Translations under genes and position numbers: made by a program
Assembly (NCBI GenBank): GCA_028753945.1
Contig: JAPNXP010000018.1
Span: 806,001-870,000, forward strand
Length of the DNA stretch: 64,000 nt
Direction: 5' to 3'
Source of the DNA: Hexactinellida sp. DTS-2022
Lineage: Eukaryota; Porifera; Hexactinellida
Part shown: positions 1 through 9,959 of the stretch, piece by piece
Position numbering within the stretch: position 1 is the first letter of the stretch
Layout of the letters: each line of letters starts with the position of its first letter
The notes under the pieces: generated by a model
What the model was told of the DNA's origin: nothing
The model's database searches: none
Seen by the model: the letters and a program-made list of their open reading frames with translations, nothing else

Positions 1-3000
1 CTTCCTCTGGGCCCGTTCGTTCTCCCTGGACAGCTGTGCGATGTGCTGACTCAGCTGCAGACTCCTCCCCTCCTGCTCGTGCGCCCCGCTCAGAGAGCTC
101 TCCTGCGCGGACCGCAGCGCCGCGTTATCTCCCTGCAGGCTCTCCAGCTCGCTGTGTGCCGCGGTCAGCTGGGCAGTCTGCTCTGTAGCCAGAGTGTGCA
201 GTCTATATAGAGAGCTTAGCTCAGTGGGGCCCAAACTGGGGTCTACGGATTGCAAACTTGTATTACGGTCCACAGAATGCTTGGTATTTGCTGGTATTTA
301 CGGTTGAAAAAGGTTGGGAATCGCTTGCCCTTAATTCGAATTCTGAATTCGCTAACTCACCTTTCGTTCACGGGCAGCAGAGACTGCTGGTTCCGTTGAG
401 ATTCTCTGATAGCAGCCAGCTGTTCCTGCAGCTGGCTATTCTGTGTCTGCGCTGTCTCTCTCTCCTCTCTCAGCTGCTCAGCAGCTGACTCGGTCTCTCT
501 GCTGCTCCTCTCCAGCTCTGACGCTCTGCCCTCGGATCTCCCCAGCCTGCTCTGGATAAGCTCAAGCGCAGAGTCGAACCCCTCCTGCATCCTCCTCCCG
601 TCGTCTCCCAGCAGAGAGTTCTGCTCCCTCAGCCCGCTGCACTCCCGCTCTCTGCTCGCTAGACTCTCCCGCAGGAGGTTCATCTCGGAGCTGGCGGCCT
701 GCGTAGTCTTAAGGAGGGAAGCAAGCTCTGAGTCCTTTCGCTTCAAATCATCTCGGAACTGGGATAGCTCGTCTAGTAGCGAGTTTGCCTAGTAGGAGTG
801 AATTGTTATTGGCAAGATAGTGAGCTTTCGTTATAACGAAGTGCTTGGGACCTGTAAATCCCTTCGGTGTATCCGGATAATCGTTATAAGCGGATAATAA
901 TTAATGCATTTAGTTCTCTGAGGGAAATATCCATTTCGTTATAACGGGAGTTTACTGTATTTCATACAATGGATTAGTAAGACAAATTAATAAAGTTTCC
1001 CGATATCTACAGTAGAACCTCGTTTATTAGTATGAACACCAGGAGACCTGTTTTGACAGAAATTGCGTTCGCCTTATCAGGAATTCGTATTAACCAATAT
1101 CATTTGTATTGAAAGGCTTTTTGAGAGTACTGAAATAGCCGTGTTTAACCGTGTTCATACTAACGAGGTTCTACTGTAATTAAACAGATAAAATAAATAA
1201 TTACATTAGAATTGAGCTTGTTGTTCTCGCGTGTGACCCTCTCGATGTCTGACGCGAGTTTATTGTTGCCGCTGCTGGCAGTATCCAGACTCAGCCTCAT
1301 GGCGTTAAGGGACTGAGTTGATTTGTCGAGAGCTGACTTGACCTGTTTGTTCTCCGCACCCAAACTCTCTAGGCTCAGCAGCTGTTCCGAATTCTAACAT
1401 AACAGGAATTTATCATATACTATATTGTTCGCGTAACAGTAATAAAGATTTTGCACCAAATTAGCTTGCTATTAGAGGAACAGAATTGACATAAAATGCT
1501 CGCTTAACTTAAAGTAACTGACTTATAAAGCAATATATATTGCTATTAGAGGAATCGCTATTAGGTGAACACCACTGTATCGATTATCGACCAACACCTA
1601 ATGTAATTTAGGCACTGGCAAGGTAATTATTTTACATAAAGTTTCACCTTTGCAAATCGGGGTTTGTATAATGAAAAGATGTTGGCTGATATAAGTAAGC
1701 ACACTATAACAATGCAAATACTCTTCAACAGTGACTACTACTATTACCTTTAACTTCAACTGCTTGCACTCTCCCTGAGAAGAACTCAGCTGTTCCTCCA
1801 GCGCTCCAGCTGAGGCGCCGCTCTCCCTGAGACTCTCCAGCTCCACTCTCTCGGCTAGCAACGCGTCTGCCTCTCTGGCATGCAGCTTGTCTGCCAGCTG
1901 TCGGTTGCTGTCGGTCGCGGCGTTCAGCTGTCCCACAACCTGCTCCAACTCGGATTGCACTGAGGAGTGCTGGTCGCGCATAATCTCGTTCTCGTCTCGG
2001 AGCGAACTCAGCGATTTGTTAAGGGTATCGGTCTCGGAGCGTTTTAATGTTATCTGTTCGTTTTGAGAAGTCACAGCTGATTGCAAAGACACATTTTCCG
2101 CAAGTTTAGCTGTCAGCTTATCCTCCAGCCCTAGCTTCTCATCGGTAAGATTGGAATTCAGAGTATTTAAGCTATCAAACTCTTTGGACTGTTTCTCGAT
2201 CTGTGCTTTTAGCAGAGAGAGATCCTCTTCTGCCATCTCAAACTTAACATTCAGTATCTGATTCTCATCCTTTAGCTGTTGAGATAGCTCAGTATTCCCC
2301 TCTGTCTCTTGGCTTGCATACACTTGCTGTGAGTTCGTGCTAACCTCGTTATTAGCCGCAGAGCTCTCTAGATAGCAGATGCGCTCCCGGGAGAATATCT
2401 CCCGTATGTCTGCCTCCTCCACCTGAGAGCGCATCTCCAGACTCAGACACTGCTCCCGCTGGAGCTCCTCGGTGCAGCAGCTCAGGTCCGACTGAGAGGC
2501 GGTGATCAGAGTCTCTGCCTCCTCCACCTCCCTCCGGAGTCCATTCACGGTCTCTCCCAGCTGTCTGTTGAGGGCGGACACGCGCTCCGACTCCAGCTTG
2601 CTACCGCTCAACTACAAATATTGAATTGGTAATTCAGTAACATAGTGAACTCCCTTTATAACGAAGTCGGATATAATGAAATAAGCGCTTATAACGAAAT
2701 GGAGATTTTCCCCGAGAGCACTAAATGCAATTATTAGTATCCGCTAAAACGAATATCCGAATATAACGAAATAATTTACAGGTCCCAAGCACTTCGTTAT
2801 TACGAGAGTTGACTGTATATCTATTATAGGTCCTCATATTAGCCCTACGTACCCAATTAGCGTAATTCTCGATGTCCTCTGATAGCTTATCGTTCTTAAG
2901 CAGCGCCTCCTCTAGCTGTCCCTCCTGGCTGTTCAGCTCACAGTCCTTGCTGAGAATATCTTCTCTCTTCATCTCTGTTTCCTCCCGGCTGTCTCTCAGC

Positions 3001-5801
3001 TGGGCTCTCAGCTCGCTAACCTCCCGTCTCAGCTCATCCAGCTGTGTAGTGTCCTCTGGTAGCTAGGTACAGCAGACTCTCCTTATACGGGCATACGAGT
3101 AGTGTAATTTGTTAGGATTAACCAGTGGCTGTATTAACTAAACTTGAGTTCGAACTAACTCTTAGTGAATACGACTTAAGTTCGAAATTAGTGCTTAAGA
3201 TTTTAGTGAATACTGCTAGAGTTATCTGCATGCATTTGTATCGGCTAGGGGAATTAAACTCCTTACCGATATTTCTCTATTTCCGTGTACTTATAACGAG
3301 AGCTACTGTACTATGCCAGTGAACATATAGTCATAACTCATAATTATGAATCTACCTCTCTGCTCTCCCCCCGCCCCTCTATCTCCCTGGCGTGCCCCTC
3401 CGCCTGCAGGACTAGCTGTTGGTATCGCTCTCTCGAGAGCTCCCTCTCCTCTCTCAGGGCGGACAGCTGGGAGGCCTGCTGCTCGCGGGTCTGTTTCTCG
3501 TCGATGTACTCCAAGCGGAGCAGAGACTGGGAGTTGTTGAGCGCCTCTATCTCGTCAGACTTGTTGCGTATCACTTCCTGGTATTCTTTGAGTTTGTACT
3601 TCTTGAACTGATCCAGATACTCTTCTGACTGCTTCCGCTCCTCTATTACTTCCTGAGAGAGAATTAATATGTATAATCACTTCTGATTATTCGCTTAGGA
3701 TATTATTACATTAATTCTCGAGTTGAGTACTGAGTTACTGCGAGTTAGTTCCTGTATGCTCGTGTTCAGCTGCGTGTTTTCCTGCGCTGCTCTATCAACA
3801 GAAGCCAGACTAGTCTTGAGCTCGTTCTTGATCGGTTGAAGCTGAGTTATCTGTTGCTGCAGGTCGGAGAGCTGGCTCTCTAACTCTAAGCTGTTCTGCC
3901 TCACATCAGCCAGCTGCTGATGGGCACTCTGCAGCTCGCTCTCCTTCTCGCACAGCTGATAAATACACAGTGTTATAGAGAGATACAGGATTAGTTAACT
4001 ACAGTCGACTCTCGTTAATACGAATCGGATAAGGCGAATACGAATTCCGGTTAATTTGTAATATCCGGAATTCGAACTAATTTTGACGGTGCACTGGTGT
4101 TCGTATTAACGAGAGTTACAGCTGTGATAAAGTGTATTACCTCTTGCTGAAGCCTGTCCGGAGAAGCAGCCCGCGAAGAGAGAGGACTGCCAGTTAGGGA
4201 CTCATCCATCTTCTAAACAATTAACTCATTAACTCTCTGTGTTCAGTTGAATTTAACAATTTGTAACAAGAACACAACAACAATAGTAGAGTGTGAAGAT
4301 AAATGCATAAATGCTTGAGTTCATAAATGTTGAATGTTCAGTCGAAATTTAATATTATAAATTACTTAATCATTTTAAGTAGCGCATGCGCCAGAGGGAC
4401 AGCAGGACTTTTTAATACCTCTAAATATGCTAAGTAATAAATTCTTCGCAAACGGGCTAGTTATTAAATTATTTACAGGGTTGTATCAACTCATCTTGAG
4501 TTGGCAAAACAACTCATTTTTTGTCTACCAACTCATTCAAATTTCCTTCACCAACTCATTCAACTCATTCATTTTGCTGTTACCAACTCATTCAACTCAT
4601 TCAAGAAAATGAGTTGATTCTGCCAACTCATTTTTTATTAAACTAATTGTAACTAACGTATATCTTAAATCTTCAGTTTACTAATACATTTACAGCTGCG
4701 TAGGTCGGCTCTCAAAAGTGATCCGGCCAAATTTGGATCTCCCTGCGCATTAATGTTACGACAAAGTGAAGGTTTTTTGGCCATGGTCGGAAGTAGGTTT
4801 GTATCAACTCATTTTGAGTTGGCAAAACAACTCATTTTTTGTCTACCAACTCATTCAACTCATTCATTTTGCTGTCACCAACTCATTCAACTCATTCATG
4901 AAAATGAGTTGATTCTGCCAACTCAAAATGAGTTGATACAACCCTGCCGGGGCTACAACAGAGTGCCTGTCTTATCGGTAGAATGGTTACCTCTTGAGGG
5001 TAGCTAGACTTCCCATCAGTCTCTTGTCCCAGCTTGAGAGCGTCTATCTCCCTACTCAGCTCATTGATGCGTGCGCGCGCCTGCTGCTTGAGTCTGCTGA
5101 ACTTAGACTCAGCCTTGGTGGCTGCTTCCGACTGCTCGCTGTCTGTGTGCAGGATCTGCTGCTTGAGAGCCTCGATGGCGCCCCGCTCCGCCTGCAGGTC
5201 CGTCTCGTAGCTGGACTGCAGAGATCGGAACTTAGAGTGGAGCGCGTCGTACTTGCTGCGCACAGATGTAACTTCACTCTAGACACACTTCCATAAATAC
5301 AGTGCACTCCCGTTATATTATAACGAAGGTGGATATAACGAAATTGTCATTTCGTTATTAGCACTAAATGCATTAATTATTGTCCGCGTATAACGAATGA
5401 ATTTACAGGTCCCAAGCACTTCGCTATAACGAGAGTTGATTGTAATCATATTGATGAGGTAGGGCAGCGATCCCAAACAGGACCCTCTATAGCAAATACC
5501 AAACTTCTGTGTACCCTCCTATTGCCCGTAATACAAATCTAGAGATCTCTTGGACCCCCTATTGCCGTCTGTGGACCAGGTAGGATCATGAGGTGGGGTA
5601 TCTCACCTGCTTAGCGAGTATAACCTGTCTGTACTGCTCAGTCGTCAGCTCCACTTCAGGAGTCACCTCCACAGTCTCCCCTTCCGCGCTGGCGCTCTGA
5701 GTAGAGCTGACTCCGTTAACGCCGGTCTCTTCTTGTTCATCTGTCTCCGGGTAGTTCTGGTTCCAGGCTTGCCCTATCTGACCCACCACACGGTTCCACA
5801 T
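1..5801 (-). CDS. Golgin-like long coiled-coil protein (5' part; 3' end outside window)
   Basis: Ten exons chain in a consistent reading phase on the minus strand: 5607-5801 (start ATG at 5801), 4991-5278, 4141-4212, 3710-3955, 3356-3652, 2853-3062, 1748-2611, 1205-1393, 361-788 and 1-202 (runs off the window). All but the last junction are phase 0. The roughly 995 residues seen are almost wholly heptad-rich coiled coil full of Glu, Gln, Ser, Leu and Arg. The N-terminus is MWNRVVGQIGQAWNQN followed by an acidic Ser/Thr-rich linker. Exon 4991-5278 carries KFSRLKQQARARINELSREI, which resembles the KLKxxAKxKI-type repeats of golgins such as GCC2, giantin and golgin-245. That suggests a Golgi membrane tether, but the C-terminal targeting domain (GRIP, GRAB or TM) is outside the window, so the subfamily is open. 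A centrosomal or myosin-tail-like coiled coil cannot be excluded. Introns host several MITEs. An in-frame ATG further upstream (5858) is possible. Confidence 0.78.
202..340. repeat. hAT-like MITE fragment in golgin-like intron
   Basis: The ends read CAGTGGGGCCCAAAC near 215 and GGTTGGGAATCGCTTG near 318-333, matching the hAT-type CAGNGGTTCCCAACC terminus found also at 5466, 27975 and 38935. No exact 8-bp duplication is evident. Confidence 0.5.
820..960. repeat. TA-type palindromic MITE, subfamily A (copy 1)
   Basis: Inverted arms built on TTATAACGAAGTGCTTGGGA and the complementary CGTTATAACGGGAGTTTACTG, ending next to TA. Other copies are at 2641-2818, 5301-5443, 11077-11231 and 29017-29190. 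The left end is degraded. Confidence 0.75.
1010..1176. repeat. TA-type palindromic MITE, subfamily B
   Basis: Starts CAGTAGAACCTCGTTTATTA and ends AACGAGGTTCTACTG, with TA on the right flank. The arms are inverted repeats of each other. Intronic in the golgin-like gene. Confidence 0.8.
1424..1577. repeat. TA-type MITE, subfamily G (degraded copy)
   Basis: The right end GGTGAACACCACTG followed by TA, and internal GCTATTAGAGGAA blocks, match the better-preserved element at 18260-18439. Confidence 0.6.
2641..2818. repeat. TA-type palindromic MITE, subfamily A (copy 2)
   Basis: Begins near AGTGAACTCCCTTTATAACG and ends TACGAGAGTTGACTGTA. The interior carries the same CCGAGAGCACTAAATGCA core as the other A copies. 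Lies between two coding exons of the golgin-like gene. Confidence 0.75.
4002..4120. repeat. TA-type palindromic MITE, subfamily C
   Basis: Begins CAGTCGACTCTCGTTAATAC and ends TATTAACGAGAGTTACA. The arms pair over about 20 nt. The interior holds AATTCCGG/CCGGAATT mirrored blocks. Confidence 0.7.
4483..4633. repeat. AACTCATT-rich palindromic element (copy 1)
   Basis: Shares with 4799-4946 the ordered blocks GTATCAACTCAT, GAGTTGGCAAAACAACTCAT, TTTTTTGTCTACCAACTCAT, repeated CAACTCATT units and AAATGAGTTGATTCTGCCAA. The closing half of the right inverted end is missing. Confidence 0.8.
4799..4946. repeat. AACTCATT-rich palindromic element (copy 2)
   Basis: The ends are inverted: GTATCAACTCATTTTGAGTT on the left and AACTCAAAATGAGTTGATAC on the right. 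The interior repeats the 9-mer CAACTCATT several times. With copy 1 it makes a young dispersed pair about 315 bp apart in one intron. Confidence 0.85.
5301..5443. repeat. TA-type palindromic MITE, subfamily A (copy 3)
   Basis: Begins CAGTGCACTCCCGTTATA and ends ATAACGAGAGTTGATTG, then TA. Lies in the first intron of the golgin-like gene. Confidence 0.75.
5466..5590. repeat. hAT-like MITE fragment
   Basis: Left end CAGCGATCCCAAAC. The interior GGACCCCCTATTGCCG...GTGGACC is shared with the copy at 38935-39087, and a related short copy lies at 27975-28046. The right terminus is not recognisable. Confidence 0.5.
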
Positions 5802-6348
5802 TACTACTCTCTTGTAAGGGTTATTATAAATGTATATAGGGTTAGGGCAGTGTGCCAATAATTATATGCTCGGGAATATAACTAGCAATGGCCTATACTT
5901 CTATTGGTTAGAGTTGAGAATAATTCAGTCTATTTACTTGTAGCGTCTATTTGAATTGTCTGGTATTTCCATAACACTACTAAATAAATAAATTCCACTA
6001 ATTCAAGTCTGAATTATTATTACAAATTACATCCACGATTTATTTCCCTATCCTGTTTTGTAAAAATAAAGCAATTGAACAGGACCTCTAAAAGTAACAC
6101 CATAGATAATCTGCTGTAATAATTGGTTCCCCTAAACTTGAGTCAAAGTGGAGTAGAAGTTATCATAATTATTCTGTTTATCGTATGTCCGTTCTCGTCA
6201 TTATATAATAAAGTTAACGAATTAATGCGCAATGCGCGCATTGTCACTGGAAAATGGTCCTCGAAAATCTTGGTGCCCGAACAAAAATTCAATGGAATAT
6301 TAGTCTCAGGTGTAATCGCGTTTTGGGACTTCCGGTGTCAGAGTAGAT

Positions 6349-6788
6349 CAGGGTTCCGCAAACTTCATTTATATCAGGCCACATAATCTTAATAAAATTT
6401 TCCTCAGGCCGCAAACAATATGATAAATTTTTCGAAATTTATAACAAAACTACAGTAGATGCCGGATATAAGCACATCGTCGGGAACTGCACTTTACTAT
6501 GTGCTTATAACCGGCATGTTCTTACAGCCGACATAATTATATAGGGTATATGAAAACCGTTTTCCAACATAGTGTGCTTATATCCGATATGTTCTTATAA
6601 CCGGTGTGCTTATATCCGACATCTACTGTATTATGTTGTGTTAATACTAGAACTATACTATTTATAAGCAAAAAGTGCATAAATGTCTCTCAGGCCACAC
6701 ATGATACAATTTCCATTGGGCTATCAGGCCACACATTAGGTTGTTTCAGGACGCATGCGGCCTGAAAAACCTAGTTTGCGGAACCCTG
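6349..6788. mobile_element. hAT-type MITE with exact 8-bp target duplication
   Basis: Ends CAGGGTTCCGCAAACT and AGTTTGCGGAACCCTG are inverted. The 8-mer GAGTAGAT flanks both sides (6341-6348 and 6789-6796). The interior repeats CAGGCCACA/CAGGCCGCA. A second element (6453-6628) is inserted inside it. Confidence 0.88.
6453..6628. repeat. TA-type palindromic MITE, subfamily F (copy 1, nested)
   Basis: Begins CAGTAGATGCCGGATATAAG and ends TATATCCGACATCTACTG, with TA on each side. It interrupts the hAT-type element at 6349-6788, so it inserted later. Relatives are at 49823-49972 and 55642-55779. Confidence 0.88.
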
Positions 6789-7167
6789 GAGTAGATCCTG
6801 TTCCCCCGAACAGGAATTCCTAGGGAATACTGTTCCCCTGAGAATGATTTACCTTGGATATAGCAGGCATTTTTATTCTATATCTCTTAGGACCTCAAGC
6901 TGGGCACTTTAACCAAGGCCAGGAAAGAAGATTCCCTAGAAGGGAACAACTATTCCTAGGAAATATTGTTCTGGGGGAACAGGATTTCCTCTGACACCTG
7001 TCATAAATCACTAGCGTTATCCCTTGTATCAGAAAATAATGTGATCACACAAAATAAGTATAAGTATGGAAAGGGCCTGTTTGATCTGCATCCACTCCCA
7101 CTTCACCAGGATCAAATGTGTACACCCCCATGGTTAAGAGGGTTTCGGCGCCCATGTGCAAATTATG

Positions 7168-7232
7168 AGCCCTTCGGTCTCGGTCCACGGGGGACAAACA
7201 AACAAACAACAATCGAGTTTGAATAATATAGA
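7168..7232. repeat. Short dispersed repeat (AGCCCTTCGGTCTCGGT ... AATATAGAT)
   Basis: Shares AGCCCTTCGGTCTCGGTC, a GACAAACAAACAAACA run and an ATATAGAT end with a longer copy at 12252-12576. Probably the truncated 3' end of a retroelement; no coding part is visible. Confidence 0.45.
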
Positions 7233-7307
7233 TGTATGGACAAACCCCAACTAGCCTGAACTAGAACTAGGTGCGTGGAATCAGGGGTTTGCTTTTTTTG
7301 CAGCGAA

Positions 7308-7490
7308 TTTACTTATACAGCGATCATTGCATCGGTAGCACCAATCATCGGCGTTTGTTAAATAACCTGGCTAGTTTCTACCGATGGTGTTTTTTATAAA
7401 CATATTAAAAAAACAATCGGTAGAAAGTAGCCAGGTTTTTTAATACAAACGCCGATGATCGGTGATACCGATGATCGTTGTATAAGTAAA
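7308..7490. repeat. Long near-perfect palindrome (MITE)
   Basis: The left arm runs from TTTACTTATACAGCGATC and the right arm ends GATCGTTGTATAAGTAAA. The arms also share CGCCGATGATC/GATTGGTGC-like and CCTGGCTA/TAGCCAGG blocks around a centre near 7395. A fragment of the right end recurs at 45172-45218. Confidence 0.85.
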
Positions 7491-7688
7491 CTCTTTTGCA
7501 GAATGCTTTTTTGCAGCATGTTTTGCTTTTTTACAGCATGCTTTTTCGCAGCATGATTTTTTTGCAGCATGCTTTGCTTATTTTACAGCATACTGTGCTT
7601 TATGCTGTGATTAAAGCACAGCAGCTGAGATTAAAACTATTAATTTAGGGAAGTGCGGTGATTATTCGATTAAGGTGTGGGTCGAGCC

Positions 7689-8345
7689 ATAGCATTCTAA
7701 ATTCTAATATACTAAGGCAGTGCTGCCAACCCTCCCGCTTTTTGATGTTTCCTCCCGCTCACCCGCCTCCCCTCTCAAACCTCCCGCTTTTTGGATGATT
7801 GTATATGTAAATATAGAATCTTAATTTTATAATTACAAGCAATATATTTTAGAAGTCTTCGCTTAACTAATTTACTCTAACCCCAGAAACAAATTTGTCC
7901 CTTTTAAAATACCATAATTCTGTATATTATCTTGTATTTCCAATTTTCCATTCTGACACATCATTTAGGAATTTTTTATAACACATCATCATTTGGGAAA
8001 TTTTTATTTATTTATATATTTTTATTATTTTATAATAATAATAAAATGCTCACTGCTACCTTATATTTCAATATGAGAGGGTAGAAACTAATTGATAGAT
8101 AGAGAAATGTTTTTATAATGCCTTTTATTCAGGTATTCTTGCTAATTTAACTAAAATACTGACCTCCCGCTTTTTCTCCCGCTTTTAGAGTATCTACCTC
8201 CCGCTTTTAGATGAAACTCCCGCCACAGGTCCCACTTTTGTTATATAATTATATAATTATCTGAATTAGATACTTAACTCGTTTAGCCAATCCATGGTCC
8301 ATAAAAAAAGATGAGTGCCATTGCCTTAGTATATTAGAATGCTAT
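7689..8345. mobile_element. Non-autonomous DNA transposon with 9-bp target duplication
   Basis: Inverted ends ATAGCATTCT...AGAATGCTAT extend to CTAATATACTAAGGCA on both sides. The 9-mer GGTCGAGCC flanks the element exactly (7680-7688 and 8346-8354). A 9-bp duplication is typical of MULE-type transposons. The 657-bp interior has no transposase but repeats CCTCCCGCTTTT several times near both ends. Confidence 0.85.
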
Positions 8346-8986
8346 GGTCGAGCCTTAATTATTTGGGCATTGTCATTTTTCTAATTAAATTAAAATTTAT
8401 ATTTATTTTTGGCATAGGATGATGTTATTTGCATTTAATGGGAATAAAAAATAAACATAAAATCCCGTCCGCCGCCCCAATTTTCTCGAAAAATATGGAT
8501 GATAAACAAGTAATTTATTTTATGTGGCCTTTACGTATTACTTGTTATTTTAGTTATCCAAGTTATCACCCAATTGCCCCATTTTCCCTGTCTCGGGATC
8601 TAAATTAACCTGATAAATTTAATGCTCTGCTTTTGCAATTGCATTACAGGACGTGGGCTGAGGCTTGGTATGGCCTGATTGGTAGGGTCAATTTGGTGTC
8701 TATTTGCATAGGCGTAGCACGCGGTCCGGCTGACCGAACCACTTTGTTGGTCAGGTCCGGTTTTTGGTCGGACCACATTTTGAAGCAGTGCTACGCCACT
8801 GATTTATTATTTGCTATGTTGGGGAGGAAACTATTGGAAATGCTCTATAAAGTGGCCCTGTCACGGAAATTTTGGTCCCCTTGGAAAATTGGTCCCTCTG
8901 ATTGTGTTTGTTAGTTGCCGTATTTACTAGAATAGTAGCCTAGGCGATTTTTCGTCTTATTGGGACAAAAAAATTTATGAATAAGC

Positions 8987-9078
8987 CTGTCACTGGAAAA
9001 TTGGGCCCCGAGATTTTGGTCCCCCGGACCATTTTTTTGGCGGAAAATTGGTTCCCCGGACCAATTTTCCAGTGACAG
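8987..9078. repeat. Small inverted-repeat element
   Basis: Ends CTGTCACTGGAAAATTGGG and CCAATTTTCCAGTGACAG pair, and the interior has mirrored GGTCCCCCGGACC. Related fragments are at 8857-8900 and 6239-6290. Confidence 0.75.
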
Positions 9079-9187
9079 CCCTACTAAAAAGACATTCAGG
9101 TCCTACCATGCCCCAGCTCGCAATGCAATGGCAAAAAGAGATCAGAAATGGCGGATGAGTGTGGGGTTATGGTTGCCAAAACTTATC

Positions 9188-9335
9188 TCGGTGTAAGCGC
9201 GATGGGGACCCAGCGATGTAGGGCCCCCGTCCCCATATCGCTAGCGTTTTAAACCAAGGGGGCTCAAAACGCTAGCGATTTATGGACGGGGTCCTAAAAC
9301 GCTGGGAGTCCCCATAATTATCGCGCTTACATCGG
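9188..9335. repeat. Inverted-repeat element
   Basis: Left GGTGTAAGCGCGAT and right ATCGCGCTTACATCGG pair. Inner CGCTAGCGTTTTAAA and CAAAACGCTAGCG also pair, giving a stem-loop of about 148 bp. Confidence 0.75.
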
Positions 9336-9959
9336 ATTAGTAATGACGACTATAACTACCATATTACTCGAATATGAATACGGCAGTAACTTGCATTTAC
9401 TTTTACTCTACTATTCGGCTATGTTCGAGTATAATCCATAAAAATCCCAATCCATTTAGTAGCGGATGAGTTATGACGACCATAAATGATCCGAACCGGA
9501 TTTGTTATGGCTGGCGGATCTTTTTAATTGAAAGCGTAATCGTATGCCAATCTTATATTAGCTGCACTGCAAGTAGCAGTTGATTAATTCTATAGAAAGG
9601 GCGCGCCTAACTTATAAACGCGGGAATTATAATTATTTATTGTTGCAGTTGTAAGGAGTGTATTTCAGTTTATTTGACAAAGGAGCATAGAACTGGGTGG
9701 ATACTCACTCCCAACCACAATTGCAAACTAGATAATTAACAGAAATAAACCCCTCCCTTGTTCTAAGCATAAGCTCCAAATCCTAATGGTATAGCTTGAA
9801 TTGAAACCTTCTAACCAATATAGTTTACCGCCTATCTATTTGATACTTCTTTGTTTCACCAATATACTATGCCTCACTTTGCCAGAGTATGCATTGCATC
9901 ATCTCCTAATAACTTCCCTTCTAACTACGGTACTGACATGTCCCTTGTAGCTAGCTAGG

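Larger units (their letters stand above)
5802..9959. other. Gene-free mobile-element cluster
   Basis: No coding region is supported here; the open frames are short and overlap repeats. Mapped contents are a hAT-type element with a nested TA-type MITE (6349-6788), a long palindrome (7308-7490), short TTTGCAGCATG tandem units (about 7495-7610), an element with a 9-bp target duplication (7689-8345), and smaller inverted-repeat elements at about 8709-8803, 8987-9078 and 9188-9335. The promoter of the downstream Smaug gene must lie at the right edge, but I see no clear TATA box. Confidence 0.6.
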
